A DNA stretch of 64,000 nt, from NCBI GenBank assembly GCA_027490225.1, contig JAIXYK010000061.1, positions 1 through 64,000 on the forward strand, written 5' to 3'. The position numbers and the translations under genes are program-made. The first letter of the stretch is position 1, and every line of letters starts with the position of its first letter. The stretch is from Bacteroidota bacterium (GTDB taxonomy: Bacteria > Bacteroidota > Bacteroidia > M30B66). Positions 32,354 to 42,345 of the stretch are shown piece after piece. The notes beneath the pieces were generated by a model that did not search any database, was not told where the DNA came from, and was given only the letters and a program-made list of their open reading frames with translations.

Positions 32354-33658
32354 ATGAAATATCAAGCTTTACCAGCCGAATTCTATATAAAAAACCGTGA
32401 AAGATATGTTGCGCGTTTAAAACCAAATAGCATAGCAATTTTTGTTGCGAATGATGAAATGCCATTAAGTGCAGATGCTACACATACCTGGAAACAGAAT
32501 CCAGATTTATTTTATTTATCAGGCATTGACCAGGAACTTACTATTTTAGTTTTATTTCCAGATTGTCCAAATCCAAAACAACGTGAAGTATTATTTGTGA
32601 GGAAAACCAATGAACATATTGCAATTTGGGAAGGTCATAAATACACAAAAGAAGAAGCCATTATTGCTTCCGGAATTGAGAATGTTCAATGGGTAGAAAA
32701 TTTCGGTCCTATGTTTCACGTGCTCATGACATATGCTCAAAACGTTTATTTAAACTTAAACGACCATGATAGGGCAAACACGAAAGTTCCTTACTCAGAA
32801 TTACGTTTTGCAAGAGAGTTGCGAAACGATTATCCCTTACATAACTTTGAAAGAAGTGCTCCAATAATGCATGACTTACGTGCAATAAAACATGGACAGG
32901 AAATTAAACAAATTCAAACTGCTTGTAATATAACCGAGAAAGCATTTAAAAGGGTGTTGGGTTTTGTTAAACCTGGGGTGATGGAATATGAAATTGAAGC
33001 AGAAATTATCCATGAATTTATCAGGAACCGTTCCGCAGGTCACGCATACAATCCTATTATTGCTTCTGGAGCCTCCGCCTGTGTTTTGCATTATAACGAC
33101 AATAATAATGTGTGTAGAGATGGTGAGGTTATTTTGATGGATTTTGGCGCGGAATATGGCAATTATAAATCAGATTTATCACGTTCAATTCCTGTAAGTG
33201 GTAAATTTACCCCACGTCAAAAGGATGTTTACAATGCGGTGCTCAATGTGATGAAATATGCAACCTCCATGCTGGTAGCTGGCACTTTGTTAGATGATTA
33301 CAACAAAGAAGTTGGTAGTGCAATGGAAGTAGAATTGATTAAATTGGGTTTATTGAATGCCCAGGAAGTCAAAAACCAAAATCCTGAGGCTCCATTGTAT
33401 AAAAAATACTTCATGCACGGAACTTCACATTACTTAGGAATTGATGTGCATGATGTTGGATATCGTTATGGCAGAATGCAAGCCGGAAATGTTTTTACTT
33501 GCGAACCAGGTATTTATATTCCAGAAGAAGGTTTAGGAATCAGACTCGAAAATGATATTTTAATTACCGAATCTGGTAATATTGATTTGATGGCATCTAT
33601 TCCCTTGGAAATAGAAGAAATTGAGCATTTTATGTCAGAAAAACATAGAGTAATTTAA
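32354..33658 (+). CDS. pepP: Aminopeptidase P (Xaa-Pro aminopeptidase)
   Basis: 434 aa: N-terminal AMP_N domain (about 1-150, with FYLSGIDQE) and a C-terminal M24 pita-bread domain. The dinuclear metal ligands are all in place: Asp263 and Asp274 in MDFGAEYGNYKSDLSRS, His359 in HGTSHYLGIDVHD, Glu384 in CEPGIYI and Glu398 in GIRLEND. It removes the N-terminal residue before a proline, using Mn. It is cytoplasmic with no signal peptide. It follows the GT39-like gene by 75 bases on the same strand but could have its own promoter. Confidence 0.95.
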   Translation: MKYQALPAEFYIKNRERYVARLKPNSIAIFVANDEMPLSADATHTWKQNPDLFYLSGIDQELTILVLFPDCPNPKQREVLFVRKTNEHIAIWEGHKYTKEEAIIASGIENVQWVENFGPMFHVLMTYAQNVYLNLNDHDRANTKVPYSELRFARELRNDYPLHNFERSAPIMHDLRAIKHGQEIKQIQTACNITEKAFKRVLGFVKPGVMEYEIEAEIIHEFIRNRSAGHAYNPIIASGASACVLHYNDNNNVCRDGEVILMDFGAEYGNYKSDLSRSIPVSGKFTPRQKDVYNAVLNVMKYATSMLVAGTLLDDYNKEVGSAMEVELIKLGLLNAQEVKNQNPEAPLYKKYFMHGTSHYLGIDVHDVGYRYGRMQAGNVFTCEPGIYIPEEGLGIRLENDILITESGNIDLMASIPLEIEEIEHFMSEKHRVI

Positions 33659-33826
33659 ATAAATTTATTGTAATAAGAAAAGTTTTTCTAATGAAAGATT
33701 GCCTTAAGGTGCTAATTCAATCATTCTATATTAAGACAATTATCTTGTTATAAAAGGGTCGAATATTCATTAGTTTAAAGGATTCATTTCAACTAAGAAT
33801 TAAATTAATAATTATCAATTTTAAGT

Positions 33827-35089
33827 ATGCATATTAGATATTTTATTTTTTTATCATTTTTAATGATTTCGAGTCAAACAATTGCCCAAAACATCACCAT
33901 TCATTCAATTAGCACCGCACGCCAGCCTTCAGGAGATAATGGATATACTTTAGATGGACATTTGATGAGTGAGTCGGGGCGTAAAAAACTATTAAATCCA
34001 ATAAATTTTGGAGAAAACGGAATTTACAATAAAAGTGTCTCAATTTTCGATGGATACGCTTCTACAGGAAGTTTAACCAATGTTTCCTCAATTTCGAAAA
34101 ACAATATTTTCTTTTTTGCCTCATTTAATAAAAATGATCCATCAACACAAGCATTCACAGATGCAGAAATTGATTCAATGTACAATTGGTCTGTAAATGG
34201 AGGGAAATTGATTATTGCTTCGGGCGGAGAATGGGGGCCTGCATTTAACTCAAATGTTTTAAATAATAAATGGGGGTATTCTTATATTAGAGAAGCTCCA
34301 TCTCCAATTAATCCAATTTTTAATGGTAATAATACCGATATTTTTAATGGTCCTTTTGGAAATGTTACAAATGCAATTCAAGGTGGTTCTGCACAAGGTT
34401 ATTTTACACAATTAACAAGTAATGCAATAATATATGCAACAGATTTATATGGAAATCCAACGCTGTTTATGGATTGCAATACACTTGATTTGATAATTGC
34501 TGACATTGATGTTTTTACAATTTTTGGTGGAATTTCAGTTGGAGATGCAATTAATAATAACCAGGATAAATTGCTTGCCAATACATTTGCTTTCATGAAT
34601 AAATTGCAAGCAAAACCTAAAATAAATGCAAGTAATAATAATGAATTATCGCTAAATGATGTTTATAATAGTTACCAGTGGTTTTTTAATAATGCTCCTC
34701 TAAATGGAGAGATTAATCCCCAGTTTAATGCAAAAGAAATAGGAGAATATTATGCTGAAGTTACTGTAAATGGAGGTTGTAAAGTAAAATCAGACAAAAT
34801 AGTTATTAGCAATGATACATTAGCATTGCCAAATGTATTTTCTCCAAATGCTGATGGCGTTAATGATAATTTTATTCCAATTAAAATGAATGGAATGAAA
34901 ATAAATCAAATTTCAATTTTTAATAGATGGGGAGAAATAATGTTTAAAAAGGATGCACCTGCAGTTTTATGGGATGGAAAAAAAGATGGACAGGTTGCTC
35001 CAAACGGGACTTATTTTTGGACACTTGAATACCAGAACTCGAAAGGTGAGAAATTTAAAAAGACAGGATATGTGCAGCTTTTAAAATAA
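33827..35089 (+). CDS. Secreted protein with CHU_C (type B) T9SS sorting domain
   Basis: 420 aa. Signal peptide MHIRYFIFLSFLMISSQTIAQ. Residues ~25-265 form a GldG/ThuA-like glutamine-amidotransferase-like region: it has an alpha/beta pattern with FSIFDGYASTG, KLIIASGGEWGP and a late VFTIFGGISVGD, but no catalytic triad is certain. Residues ~268-330 are an Ig-like linker, and the last ~85 are the gliding-motility-associated C-terminal domain (LPNVFSPNADGVNDNF ... ISIFNRWGEIMF ... YFWTLEYQ). This tag directs the protein to T9SS export and surface attachment. Confidence 0.85.
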   Translation: MHIRYFIFLSFLMISSQTIAQNITIHSISTARQPSGDNGYTLDGHLMSESGRKKLLNPINFGENGIYNKSVSIFDGYASTGSLTNVSSISKNNIFFFASFNKNDPSTQAFTDAEIDSMYNWSVNGGKLIIASGGEWGPAFNSNVLNNKWGYSYIREAPSPINPIFNGNNTDIFNGPFGNVTNAIQGGSAQGYFTQLTSNAIIYATDLYGNPTLFMDCNTLDLIIADIDVFTIFGGISVGDAINNNQDKLLANTFAFMNKLQAKPKINASNNNELSLNDVYNSYQWFFNNAPLNGEINPQFNAKEIGEYYAEVTVNGGCKVKSDKIVISNDTLALPNVFSPNADGVNDNFIPIKMNGMKINQISIFNRWGEIMFKKDAPAVLWDGKKDGQVAPNGTYFWTLEYQNSKGEKFKKTGYVQLLK

Positions 35090-35236
35090 ATCTTGATTTA
35101 TAGTTGATTTAATTTTATTTATAAATTAATATACTGTTTGATTTGAATATTATTTAAGCAATTAAATTTAAATACAGAACATACACTTTGAATATTTAGT
35201 TTTAAGTTAGATGAATATGAAAGAATTCATTTAGTG

Positions 35237-38200
35237 TTAGTTTTTGCTTCTCAAAATCTCATTTCCATAAAATGTCAATATTTTAATTATCTCATCTACA
35301 TTTATAGGCTTACTTAGATAATCATTCATACCTGCATCTAAACATATTTCACGGTCACCTTTTAAAGCATTAGCTGTCATTGCTACAATAACAGGTTGTG
35401 TTTTTAATTCAGTTGAGTTTCTAATTGTTTTGGTTGCATCTAGTCCATCCATTCCAGGCATCATTACATCCATAAATATTAAATCATACTTATTTTGATG
35501 CGCCATTTTTACAGCTTCTTCCCCATTATTTGCAATTTCAATAGTGTACCCTAATATTTCCAAAACACGTTCTGCAAGTTTTTGATTAATAAGGTTATCC
35601 TCTGCCAATAATATTTTCATTGGGTATTTCTCACCAACTAAAATCTCGGTATTCTTTTCTATCAGTGAAGATTCTTTTATGTGGCTATCATTTAAATCAA
35701 AAATCTCAGACATTTTTTGCAAAAGAATTTCATGCCTGATGGGTTTGTTTAAATGGGCTTTAAAGAACTTGTTAATTTCCGTTCTAGAAATTAAATGACC
35801 AACTGAAGAATATAAAATTAATGGAAATTTGTTTTTTACATTGTGATGCAGAGCTTCTCCAAATTCCAATCCGTTCATTAATGGCATTTTCATATCAATT
35901 AATCCCAAATCGAACCTTTTTCCTTCTTTAATAATGTTCAATGCAACCGTAGGATTATCATACGATTCTACAATCATACCTTTTTTAGTAAATAGCTGCT
36001 CGAGTATTTTTCTATTTGTAAAATTGTCGTCAACTATCAATATTTTTTTATCTCTCAGTAATTCAAGATTGAAGACAGTAGGTTTTAAATATTTAGATCT
36101 AGCTAATGTTAAATCAAAATAGAAACTGGTTCCAACACCAGCGGTGCTTTCTACCAGTAAATCGCTCCCCATTAAATCTACCAAACGCTTACTAATTGCA
36201 AGTCCTAAACCAGTTCCTCCATATTTTCTGGAAGTTGAATTATCAACTTGAGAAAACGGTTTAAATAGTTTAATTAATTTTTCTTTTTCTATACCAATAC
36301 CAGTATCGTTTATTATTATTCTTAATTTAATTTTTGAATCAAGTTCTGATAGGATTTTTACATCTACCATCACTTCGCCTTTTTCAGTAAATTTAATGGC
36401 ATTGCCAATTAGGTTTACAATTACTTGTCGGAGTCTTGTTACATCACCAATAAGGTGTAAATTTTCCTCGTTTTCAATTCTATAGAATAATTCAATGTTT
36501 TTTTCAGCAGCGCGACTTGAAAAAAGATTCATGACTTCTTCAATACATGAATTTAAATCGAAAGGAGTATTTTCAAGTTCAAAGTGACCGGCTTCAATTT
36601 TACTAAAATCTAAGATGTCATTTATTATATTCAATAAATGCTCTCCGCTTATTTTAATTGTTTCTACATAATCAAGTTGTTCTGAGCTTAATGTAGTATC
36701 TCTTAAAAGACTTGTCATACCAATAACACCATTCATAGGCGTTCTAATTTCATGGCTCATAGTGGCCAAAAAATCTGATTTTGCCCTCGTGGCACTTTCT
36801 GCAATTTCTTTTGAATGAATTATTTCTAATTCATATTCTTTTATTTTGGTAATGTCTCTGATGGCGCCATCATAATATGTATTTCCATCAGAATCAGTGC
36901 TCTTCATTGATGATAGTAAACCCCAAAAGGTATTTCCATCTTTTCTTTTGAATTTCACTTCTTCGTTTGTAAATGAGCCATGCATATTAATGAGGTCTAC
37001 CAATTTTTGACGGCCATCTGTATCAGCATAAAGTTCTTTGGAAGGCATTTTATACGCTTCTTCTTCATTTTCAAAACCAAACAAGTCTAAGAATGCTTGA
37101 TTTGCATAAATCATCCCTTTCTCTGGCGTACTTCTATAAAGTCCTTCTTTAATGTTTCTGTTAATGGAAGAAAGTAATTGTTGGTTTTTCTTAACCATTT
37201 CTTCCGTTCTCTTTTCCTCTGTAATATCTCTGGAATAAACAGAAACGCCCATTACCTTTTTATTAGCAGATTTAATTGGGTACATTTTCACTTCACTAAT
37301 TTGCTCATAAAAGCCAATTTGCATTCGGTCAAAATACGTTCTGGGTGTTCCTTTTAATGCTTTTTCAATACGTTCTTTTTGAATTAGTTTCAAATCATCG
37401 TATTCTGGTGGCATTAATTCGAAAATGCTTATTCCAATTTGTGGTTGAGTTCCAAATCTTGCATAAAAACTGTTTTCGAAATTTGTATTAAAATCAATTA
37501 ACTCAAAATTTGAATTTACCAAGAAAATGTCATCTTCAGTATTATCTAAAATGGCTCTTAAATTCGATTCCTTCGACTTTAGCTCATCAGCTCTGATTCC
37601 GATTGTTTTTTCAAGATTTGAATTCATTAATTTAACTTTATCAACGACATCTTCAACATCTTGCCTTAAAGTAAATACGCCATAAAATAATCCAGAAAAA
37701 GGGTCGTCATCTTGAATTGATGGCATTTCTAAATGCATGTGTTCTGACCAAATTGTTCTTCCTAATATTCCTGTTAATTGTTCAATTTTATTTTTTTGAT
37801 TTTCTTTTAATTCAGCAATTTCATTTTTTAAAGCTTCAATTTCTTCATTTAACACATTTTTATTTGTAGTTATTTCTTTTTCAGTTTGAGGAATTTTAAA
37901 TATTATAGAAAATGCCTCTGCAACATTTTCAACCACGCTCACATTCGGCAATTTGTTTGGGAAAACAATTCTGTAGGTGTTAACGAAAGATCTTATAATT
38001 CCTTTTGTTATCCAGAAACTATGGGCGTAATATTTTTGAAAATTGATTTCATTTTCTTCAATTTTCGCTCTTAAACTCCTATTCACATTCGACATTTCCT
38101 GAATATCAAGAATGCAATAGAATTTCTCTAAATTCAATGAAGTAACAACATTGATTTTTGCTTCTTTAGTTTTTTCCAAGCATTCTAGTTTCGGGCTTCC

Positions 38201-38563
38201 ATAGCAATAACTAAAGAGGATACTTTTGTTGATAATGTAGAATTTACAAGCAAAGGAATTATCCGCATTAATGTAATCCCATTTTGGATTAGATTCTATT
38301 ATTGTAGGTTCCCCATTGGGAAGTAATTTCGGAATGGTTTTCGAAAGGTATGGATCGTTGTGCCAATCTTGTTCGGGAATTATTTTGTTATTATCTGGAA
38401 ATAAAGAATTTGAATTTTTATTTAATTTATTTGTTGCAGTTTTCTTATTGCTCCAAAATCCAAAATCAAAATTTAAAACATTCATTTTCCCCACAATATT
38501 TTGCAGGCTTACAAAGAAATTTATTGCAAGGTTATTAATGTTGGTAGTAGTTATTCCATTCAT
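35237..38563 (-). CDS. Large hybrid sensor histidine kinase with PAS domains and two receiver domains
   Basis: 1108 aa from ATG 38563; a longer reading uses TTG at 38581 and a later ATG is at 38485. Residues ~50-230 form an unassigned N-terminal domain, followed by a coiled coil (about 235-275), PAS domains (about 330-460 and 465-590), HisKA with phosphorylated His604 in SHEIRTPMNG, HATPase_c (about 710-830, with GTGLGLAISK), and two receiver domains with Asp890 (IDMKMPLMNG) and Asp1032 (MDVMMPGMDG). No membrane helix was seen, so it is probably cytoplasmic. No adjacent response-regulator or HPt gene is present; the output partner is elsewhere. Confidence 0.93.
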   Translation of the reverse strand: MNGITTTNINNLAINFFVSLQNIVGKMNVLNFDFGFWSNKKTATNKLNKNSNSLFPDNNKIIPEQDWHNDPYLSKTIPKLLPNGEPTIIESNPKWDYINADNSFACKFYIINKSILFSYCYGSPKLECLEKTKEAKINVVTSLNLEKFYCILDIQEMSNVNRSLRAKIEENEINFQKYYAHSFWITKGIIRSFVNTYRIVFPNKLPNVSVVENVAEAFSIIFKIPQTEKEITTNKNVLNEEIEALKNEIAELKENQKNKIEQLTGILGRTIWSEHMHLEMPSIQDDDPFSGLFYGVFTLRQDVEDVVDKVKLMNSNLEKTIGIRADELKSKESNLRAILDNTEDDIFLVNSNFELIDFNTNFENSFYARFGTQPQIGISIFELMPPEYDDLKLIQKERIEKALKGTPRTYFDRMQIGFYEQISEVKMYPIKSANKKVMGVSVYSRDITEEKRTEEMVKKNQQLLSSINRNIKEGLYRSTPEKGMIYANQAFLDLFGFENEEEAYKMPSKELYADTDGRQKLVDLINMHGSFTNEEVKFKRKDGNTFWGLLSSMKSTDSDGNTYYDGAIRDITKIKEYELEIIHSKEIAESATRAKSDFLATMSHEIRTPMNGVIGMTSLLRDTTLSSEQLDYVETIKISGEHLLNIINDILDFSKIEAGHFELENTPFDLNSCIEEVMNLFSSRAAEKNIELFYRIENEENLHLIGDVTRLRQVIVNLIGNAIKFTEKGEVMVDVKILSELDSKIKLRIIINDTGIGIEKEKLIKLFKPFSQVDNSTSRKYGGTGLGLAISKRLVDLMGSDLLVESTAGVGTSFYFDLTLARSKYLKPTVFNLELLRDKKILIVDDNFTNRKILEQLFTKKGMIVESYDNPTVALNIIKEGKRFDLGLIDMKMPLMNGLEFGEALHHNVKNKFPLILYSSVGHLISRTEINKFFKAHLNKPIRHEILLQKMSEIFDLNDSHIKESSLIEKNTEILVGEKYPMKILLAEDNLINQKLAERVLEILGYTIEIANNGEEAVKMAHQNKYDLIFMDVMMPGMDGLDATKTIRNSTELKTQPVIVAMTANALKGDREICLDAGMNDYLSKPINVDEIIKILTFYGNEILRSKN

Positions 38564-38754
38564 AAATATTCTTCTATTCAATCAATAAAAGTCATACATA
38601 AAATAGAAACTTGAATTTTCATAGAATACCCAATCTTACTTGGGTAATAAAATTATTAATTTATGAAATTATAAATCGCAAGTTCAATAATATCAAGATA
38701 TTATGATTTTGAATATTTTAAGATACATGTAAGAAATGACAGGAAAGGAAGTTT

Positions 38755-39387
38755 TTATAAACTTAAATTATAAGAATCAATTTTATTTTTTTGAATTAAA
38801 AATATATGTGCATCGGGACCGATGTTAAAGAGCAGGTCTAGTATGCTAAGATTTTTGGTAAATCCAAATTTTCTGTTGAATACCTGGTGATAGGTTTCAG
38901 CGCTTAAATCATTATTAAGTTTGGGATGTATTTCATTTCTTTTGTCTATAAAATTATCAGAAAGTTTTTCCCAATTTTCAGAAATAGTCGGCATTTTAAT
39001 TTGAAGATTACTCGTTATTAAATTTAATAGCGCATAATTCAAATCAAATAACATCGGAATTTTACTCATTAAAATAGCTTGAATATCATCCTTGTAAAAT
39101 TCGAAAAATGGAGCATGATTATAGGCGGAAATAATACTTCTCCAATGTTTAATTTGCCAATTTTCAGCGTATGATATTTCTTGCTCTTTGATGGAAATTT
39201 TGGTTTTTTCTTGATGTTTTACAGGTATCACCAGTTGTTCAATGCCATTAGCACTTAAAATTGAACATCTATTTCTGTAGCTTTGTTTTTGAAAGTTCTC
39301 ATTTCCTTCAAGTACACAATTACTTTGAATTAAATATTGAAAATATATAATAGGAGGGAAGTAGGCTGTAGAAAGAAGAACTTGCAT
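38755..39387 (-). CDS. WbqC family protein
   Basis: 210 aa. The N-terminal AYFPPIIYFQYLIQSN (about 8-23) and later segments (QSYRNRCSILSANG, IKHWRSIISAYNHAPFFEFYKDD) match the WbqC family, which lies in polysaccharide and envelope loci and has been linked to amino-sugar modification; its precise reaction is unsettled. The ATG follows the lepB stop directly (TAAATG), so it is translated from the same mRNA. It is the last gene of the accD-to-wbqC run. Confidence 0.88.
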   Translation of the reverse strand: MQVLLSTAYFPPIIYFQYLIQSNCVLEGNENFQKQSYRNRCSILSANGIEQLVIPVKHQEKTKISIKEQEISYAENWQIKHWRSIISAYNHAPFFEFYKDDIQAILMSKIPMLFDLNYALLNLITSNLQIKMPTISENWEKLSDNFIDKRNEIHPKLNNDLSAETYHQVFNRKFGFTKNLSILDLLFNIGPDAHIFLIQKNKIDSYNLSL

Positions 39388-40455
39388 TTATTCAATTATA
39401 TTAAAAATTCTTTTCCACCTAATTTTATCATACCATTTCTTTGTATTATCCTGAGAGAAAAAAATAATCCAGGCTTTCCCAATTATATGATTTTCAGGAA
39501 CAAATCCCCAGCTTCTCGAATCTGCTGAATTGTCCCGATTGTCTCCAAAAACAAAATAATAATTATATTTAAATGTATATGTATTTTCTTCTTTGCCATT
39601 AATCATAATTTTTCCTCCAATTACATCCAGTTTATTTCCTTCATAATTTCTTATGCATTGCTCATAAAGAACAATATTTGTGTCATTTAGGTTGATTTTT
39701 ACATTTGCTTTTGGAATATAAACAGGTCCCCAAAAATCATTATTAAATGCATAATTTCTATTGTGAGGGAAAATATGCGATTGGAAATCATTTTCTTTTT
39801 CTAATTTTAAGTTTACAGACTGAATAAATGGCATTTTTTCAATGTATTTTGCAACAGAATCGGTCATGCTCAGTTCATAATCTAACATGTTTGAAACCAA
39901 TCCTCCTTCAGTTATGCCTAATGAGTCTAACCAGTTTTGAGGTAAGCTATTGTTAGATTTAATATGTCTAATAAATTGATAATCAGATTTAAATTCAATT
40001 GTATCAAGGTTATTAATTATAATTTTCTTTTCAAAAACCGATAAAGTTTCACCAGGAAGCCCTAAGCATCTTTTTACAAAGTATGTTCTTTTATCTACAG
40101 GCCTTTCATATTCAAGTGGATAGTTAAAAACAATACAATCATTTCTATTTATTTCAGAAAAGCCCGGAAATCTGAAGTAAGGTAATTCAATCCAATCTAA
40201 ATATGCAGGTTTACTTTCTGTAAATGGCATATTTTGATGCATAAATGGCACAGCAAGAGGTGTTATAGGCAATCTTGCACCATAGTGCATCTTTGAAATG
40301 AAAACAAAATCACCCGGTAAAAGTGTTTTCTCCATGCTTTGAGAAGGAATAAATGCACCTTGTAGAAAAAATGTTCTGATAAGCCATGCCACTAAAAATG
40401 CCCAACCAAATGCTTTAAGCCACTCTTTAACTGTAGATAATATTCGATTAGCCAA
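39388..40455 (-). CDS. lepB: Signal peptidase I
   Basis: 355 aa using a TTG start (an in-frame TAA lies three codons before it, no ATG between). One membrane anchor (about 12-34), catalytic Ser40 in PSQSMEKTLLPGD and Lys128 in YFVKRCLGLPGE, then box E DNRDNSADSRSWG (about 301-313). It removes signal peptides from exported proteins at the outer face of the inner membrane. It is longer than E. coli LepB because of an insertion (about 145-285), as in other Bacteroidota. The start is preceded by AATAAG, as in the phosphatase at 27771. Confidence 0.94.
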   Translation of the reverse strand: MANRILSTVKEWLKAFGWAFLVAWLIRTFFLQGAFIPSQSMEKTLLPGDFVFISKMHYGARLPITPLAVPFMHQNMPFTESKPAYLDWIELPYFRFPGFSEINRNDCIVFNYPLEYERPVDKRTYFVKRCLGLPGETLSVFEKKIIINNLDTIEFKSDYQFIRHIKSNNSLPQNWLDSLGITEGGLVSNMLDYELSMTDSVAKYIEKMPFIQSVNLKLEKENDFQSHIFPHNRNYAFNNDFWGPVYIPKANVKINLNDTNIVLYEQCIRNYEGNKLDVIGGKIMINGKEENTYTFKYNYYFVFGDNRDNSADSRSWGFVPENHIIGKAWIIFFSQDNTKKWYDKIRWKRIFNIIE

Positions 40456-40466
40456 CTTATTTTAAA

Positions 40467-41225
40467 TTAATTATTTTTATTTGTATAAATCAGAAATTTT
40501 TGAATATCATTTATCTCTATTAAATCAACTCCTGCTTCTGATAAAATGCCAACTGCATTTGCATTTTCAGGTATATTTTTAACTCTTACTGTTCTTCCAA
40601 GCTTATGAGCAAGTTTAATATAAGTTGTATAGCCATGATATTGCATATTAGGCATAGAGCCTTCACCTTTCCAGTCGAATATCTTTTTAAAATTAATTGT
40701 CGACATAGAGATATGCATTGCATCAATATCGTTATTTAATTTATTTATTGGCTCATCTAATGTACAGTACCTTTTTTCAGTATTTAAAATCTCTTTTCTG
40801 GGAACATTGCCGGTAACAATTATTTTTACAGCTTTTTTAATTCTTTTATTGGGTTCAAAAGATGTTAAAATATCGTAATAAGAAGCAATGGCTTTAGAAA
40901 AACTAGTATAAGTTAGATTGCTATCTGATTTAAAATCAACCACAACTATAAATTCTTCTATTTTATCAGCATAAATCCATCCATTATTTTGGTCTATTCT
41001 TGCTTTTAGGGGAGCTAAATAAGTCTCAGAAAAGCTTTTCTTTCCACAAATTAATTCGCCTGTTTTATTTACTTCAACGGTTATGGCAATTCCTTTGAAA
41101 CCTGCATCCAATGCTTCAAACAGAGGGCGTTTGCGATTGTGATCTTCTGCTGAAATAGCCTTGTCAATTACAGTTTGTGCTGTAACCTGAAAAGTAAAAA
41201 GCATGATTATTATCAAATATCGCAT
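40467..41225 (-). CDS. Secreted PLC/GDPD-like protein with degraded catalytic residues
   Basis: 252 aa from the ATG giving MRYLIIIMLFTF with a signal peptide ending VTAQ; the frame stays open to 41291, but that extension is unlikely. The sequence follows the AIM6-like branch of the PI-PLC/GDPD TIM barrel: H29-N30 then KRPLFEALDAGFKGIAITVEV. In that family this region normally reads xxEADVxx and is followed by GH; here Glu and Asp are replaced (Ala47, Thr49) and GH is GK (61-62). Metal-binding residues are therefore missing and it is probably a non-catalytic relative. The gap to corA upstream is 34 bases and to lepB downstream 11 bases. Confidence 0.72.
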   Translation of the reverse strand: MRYLIIIMLFTFQVTAQTVIDKAISAEDHNRKRPLFEALDAGFKGIAITVEVNKTGELICGKKSFSETYLAPLKARIDQNNGWIYADKIEEFIVVVDFKSDSNLTYTSFSKAIASYYDILTSFEPNKRIKKAVKIIVTGNVPRKEILNTEKRYCTLDEPINKLNNDIDAMHISMSTINFKKIFDWKGEGSMPNMQYHGYTTYIKLAHKLGRTVRVKNIPENANAVGILSEAGVDLIEINDIQKFLIYTNKNN

Positions 41226-41259
41226 GTTTCGAAGATAAACTTTTGATTTTACAAAACAA

Positions 41260-42345
41260 TTAAAACCATTCTTTTTTCTTAAAATATACAAGCATAGCGG
41301 CAGTTATTGATATCATAAAAGCCCAAACTAATGGATATGCGTATACGGAATGTAGCTCTGGCATAAATTCGAAATTCATACCGTAAACGCCAACAATAAA
41401 TGTTAATGGAATAAAAATCGTTGAAATAACAGTCAAAGTTTTCATTACTAAATTCATCTTATTGCTCAATGAACTTAAATACAAATCCATTAAACCAGAA
41501 GTTAAATCTCGAAATGTTTCTACGGTATCAATTGCTTGTACGCAATGGTCGTATACGTCGCGCAAGTAAAGTTGTGTATTGGGTAGAATATTTTTGTGGT
41601 CAGCCTTTGTCATAAGGCCAATAACATCTCTCATTGGCCAGATTATTTTTCGAAGAAATATTAATTCTCTTTTTAATCCATGCAGCGCATTAACGTCAGA
41701 TTTCATGGGTTCTCCCAAAAGTCTTATTTCCACTTCTTCCAGTTTATCACCAATTTTTTCTAAAACCAGAAAATAATTATCAACTATAATATCCAGCATT
41801 GAATATAATAAGTAGTCGGCTCCAGATTTTCTAATTTTAATATTTCCTTTTTTTATTCTATCTCTTAAACCATTAAATAAATCTCCTTTATCCTCTATGA
41901 ATGTAATAAGGGTATTATTTCTAAAAATTACGCTTAATTGTTCTGTGGTGATTTCTTTGGTCTGTTCATTGTAATCAATCATTTTGACAACCAGGTACAC
42001 ATAGTCTTCGTAATCGTCTAATTTCGGCCTTTGTTCAGCATGAGCGATGTCTTCCATTGCAAGACTGTGCAGGCAAAATGTTTTACCGATGTATTCTATA
42101 ACTTCCGTATCATGAATTCCATCTATGTTAATCCATTTAACTTCATCTGGTTTATAATCATCTTTAATGGTTAATGGATTTAAATTTTCTTTATGAATTA
42201 ATTCCGTTTCATTATATGAAAATATTTCAGCAGTTACTTTAAAATCTCTTTTAGAGCCAACATAAGCAACTGTTCCGGGCGCCATGCCGGCTTTAGAAGC
42301 AATTTTATGTCTTCTCCTGATTATCTTTGAGATCGTTTTGGTCAT
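41260..42345 (-). CDS. corA: CorA-type magnesium/cobalt transporter
   Basis: 361 aa. A long cytoplasmic N-terminal domain (about 1-270) and two C-terminal membrane helices; the selectivity motif YGMNF is at the end of the first helix (about 323-327), followed by the acidic loop EFMPELHSVYAY. CorA forms pentamers that let Mg2+ into the cell and close when the inside Mg2+ is high. Its start overlaps the end of mscS by 41 bases, showing tight co-transcription in this envelope operon. Confidence 0.93.
   Translation of the reverse strand: MTKTISKIIRRRHKIASKAGMAPGTVAYVGSKRDFKVTAEIFSYNETELIHKENLNPLTIKDDYKPDEVKWINIDGIHDTEVIEYIGKTFCLHSLAMEDIAHAEQRPKLDDYEDYVYLVVKMIDYNEQTKEITTEQLSVIFRNNTLITFIEDKGDLFNGLRDRIKKGNIKIRKSGADYLLYSMLDIIVDNYFLVLEKIGDKLEEVEIRLLGEPMKSDVNALHGLKRELIFLRKIIWPMRDVIGLMTKADHKNILPNTQLYLRDVYDHCVQAIDTVETFRDLTSGLMDLYLSSLSNKMNLVMKTLTVISTIFIPLTFIVGVYGMNFEFMPELHSVYAYPLVWAFMISITAAMLVYFKKKEWF

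Noticed and set aside
33827-35089. Active ThuA-like or amidotransferase enzyme
   Set aside because: The alpha/beta pattern is suggestive, but no catalytic triad could be placed.
40456-41291. Start at 41291 for the PLC-like gene
   Set aside because: It adds 22 polar and basic residues before a clear signal peptide at 41225.
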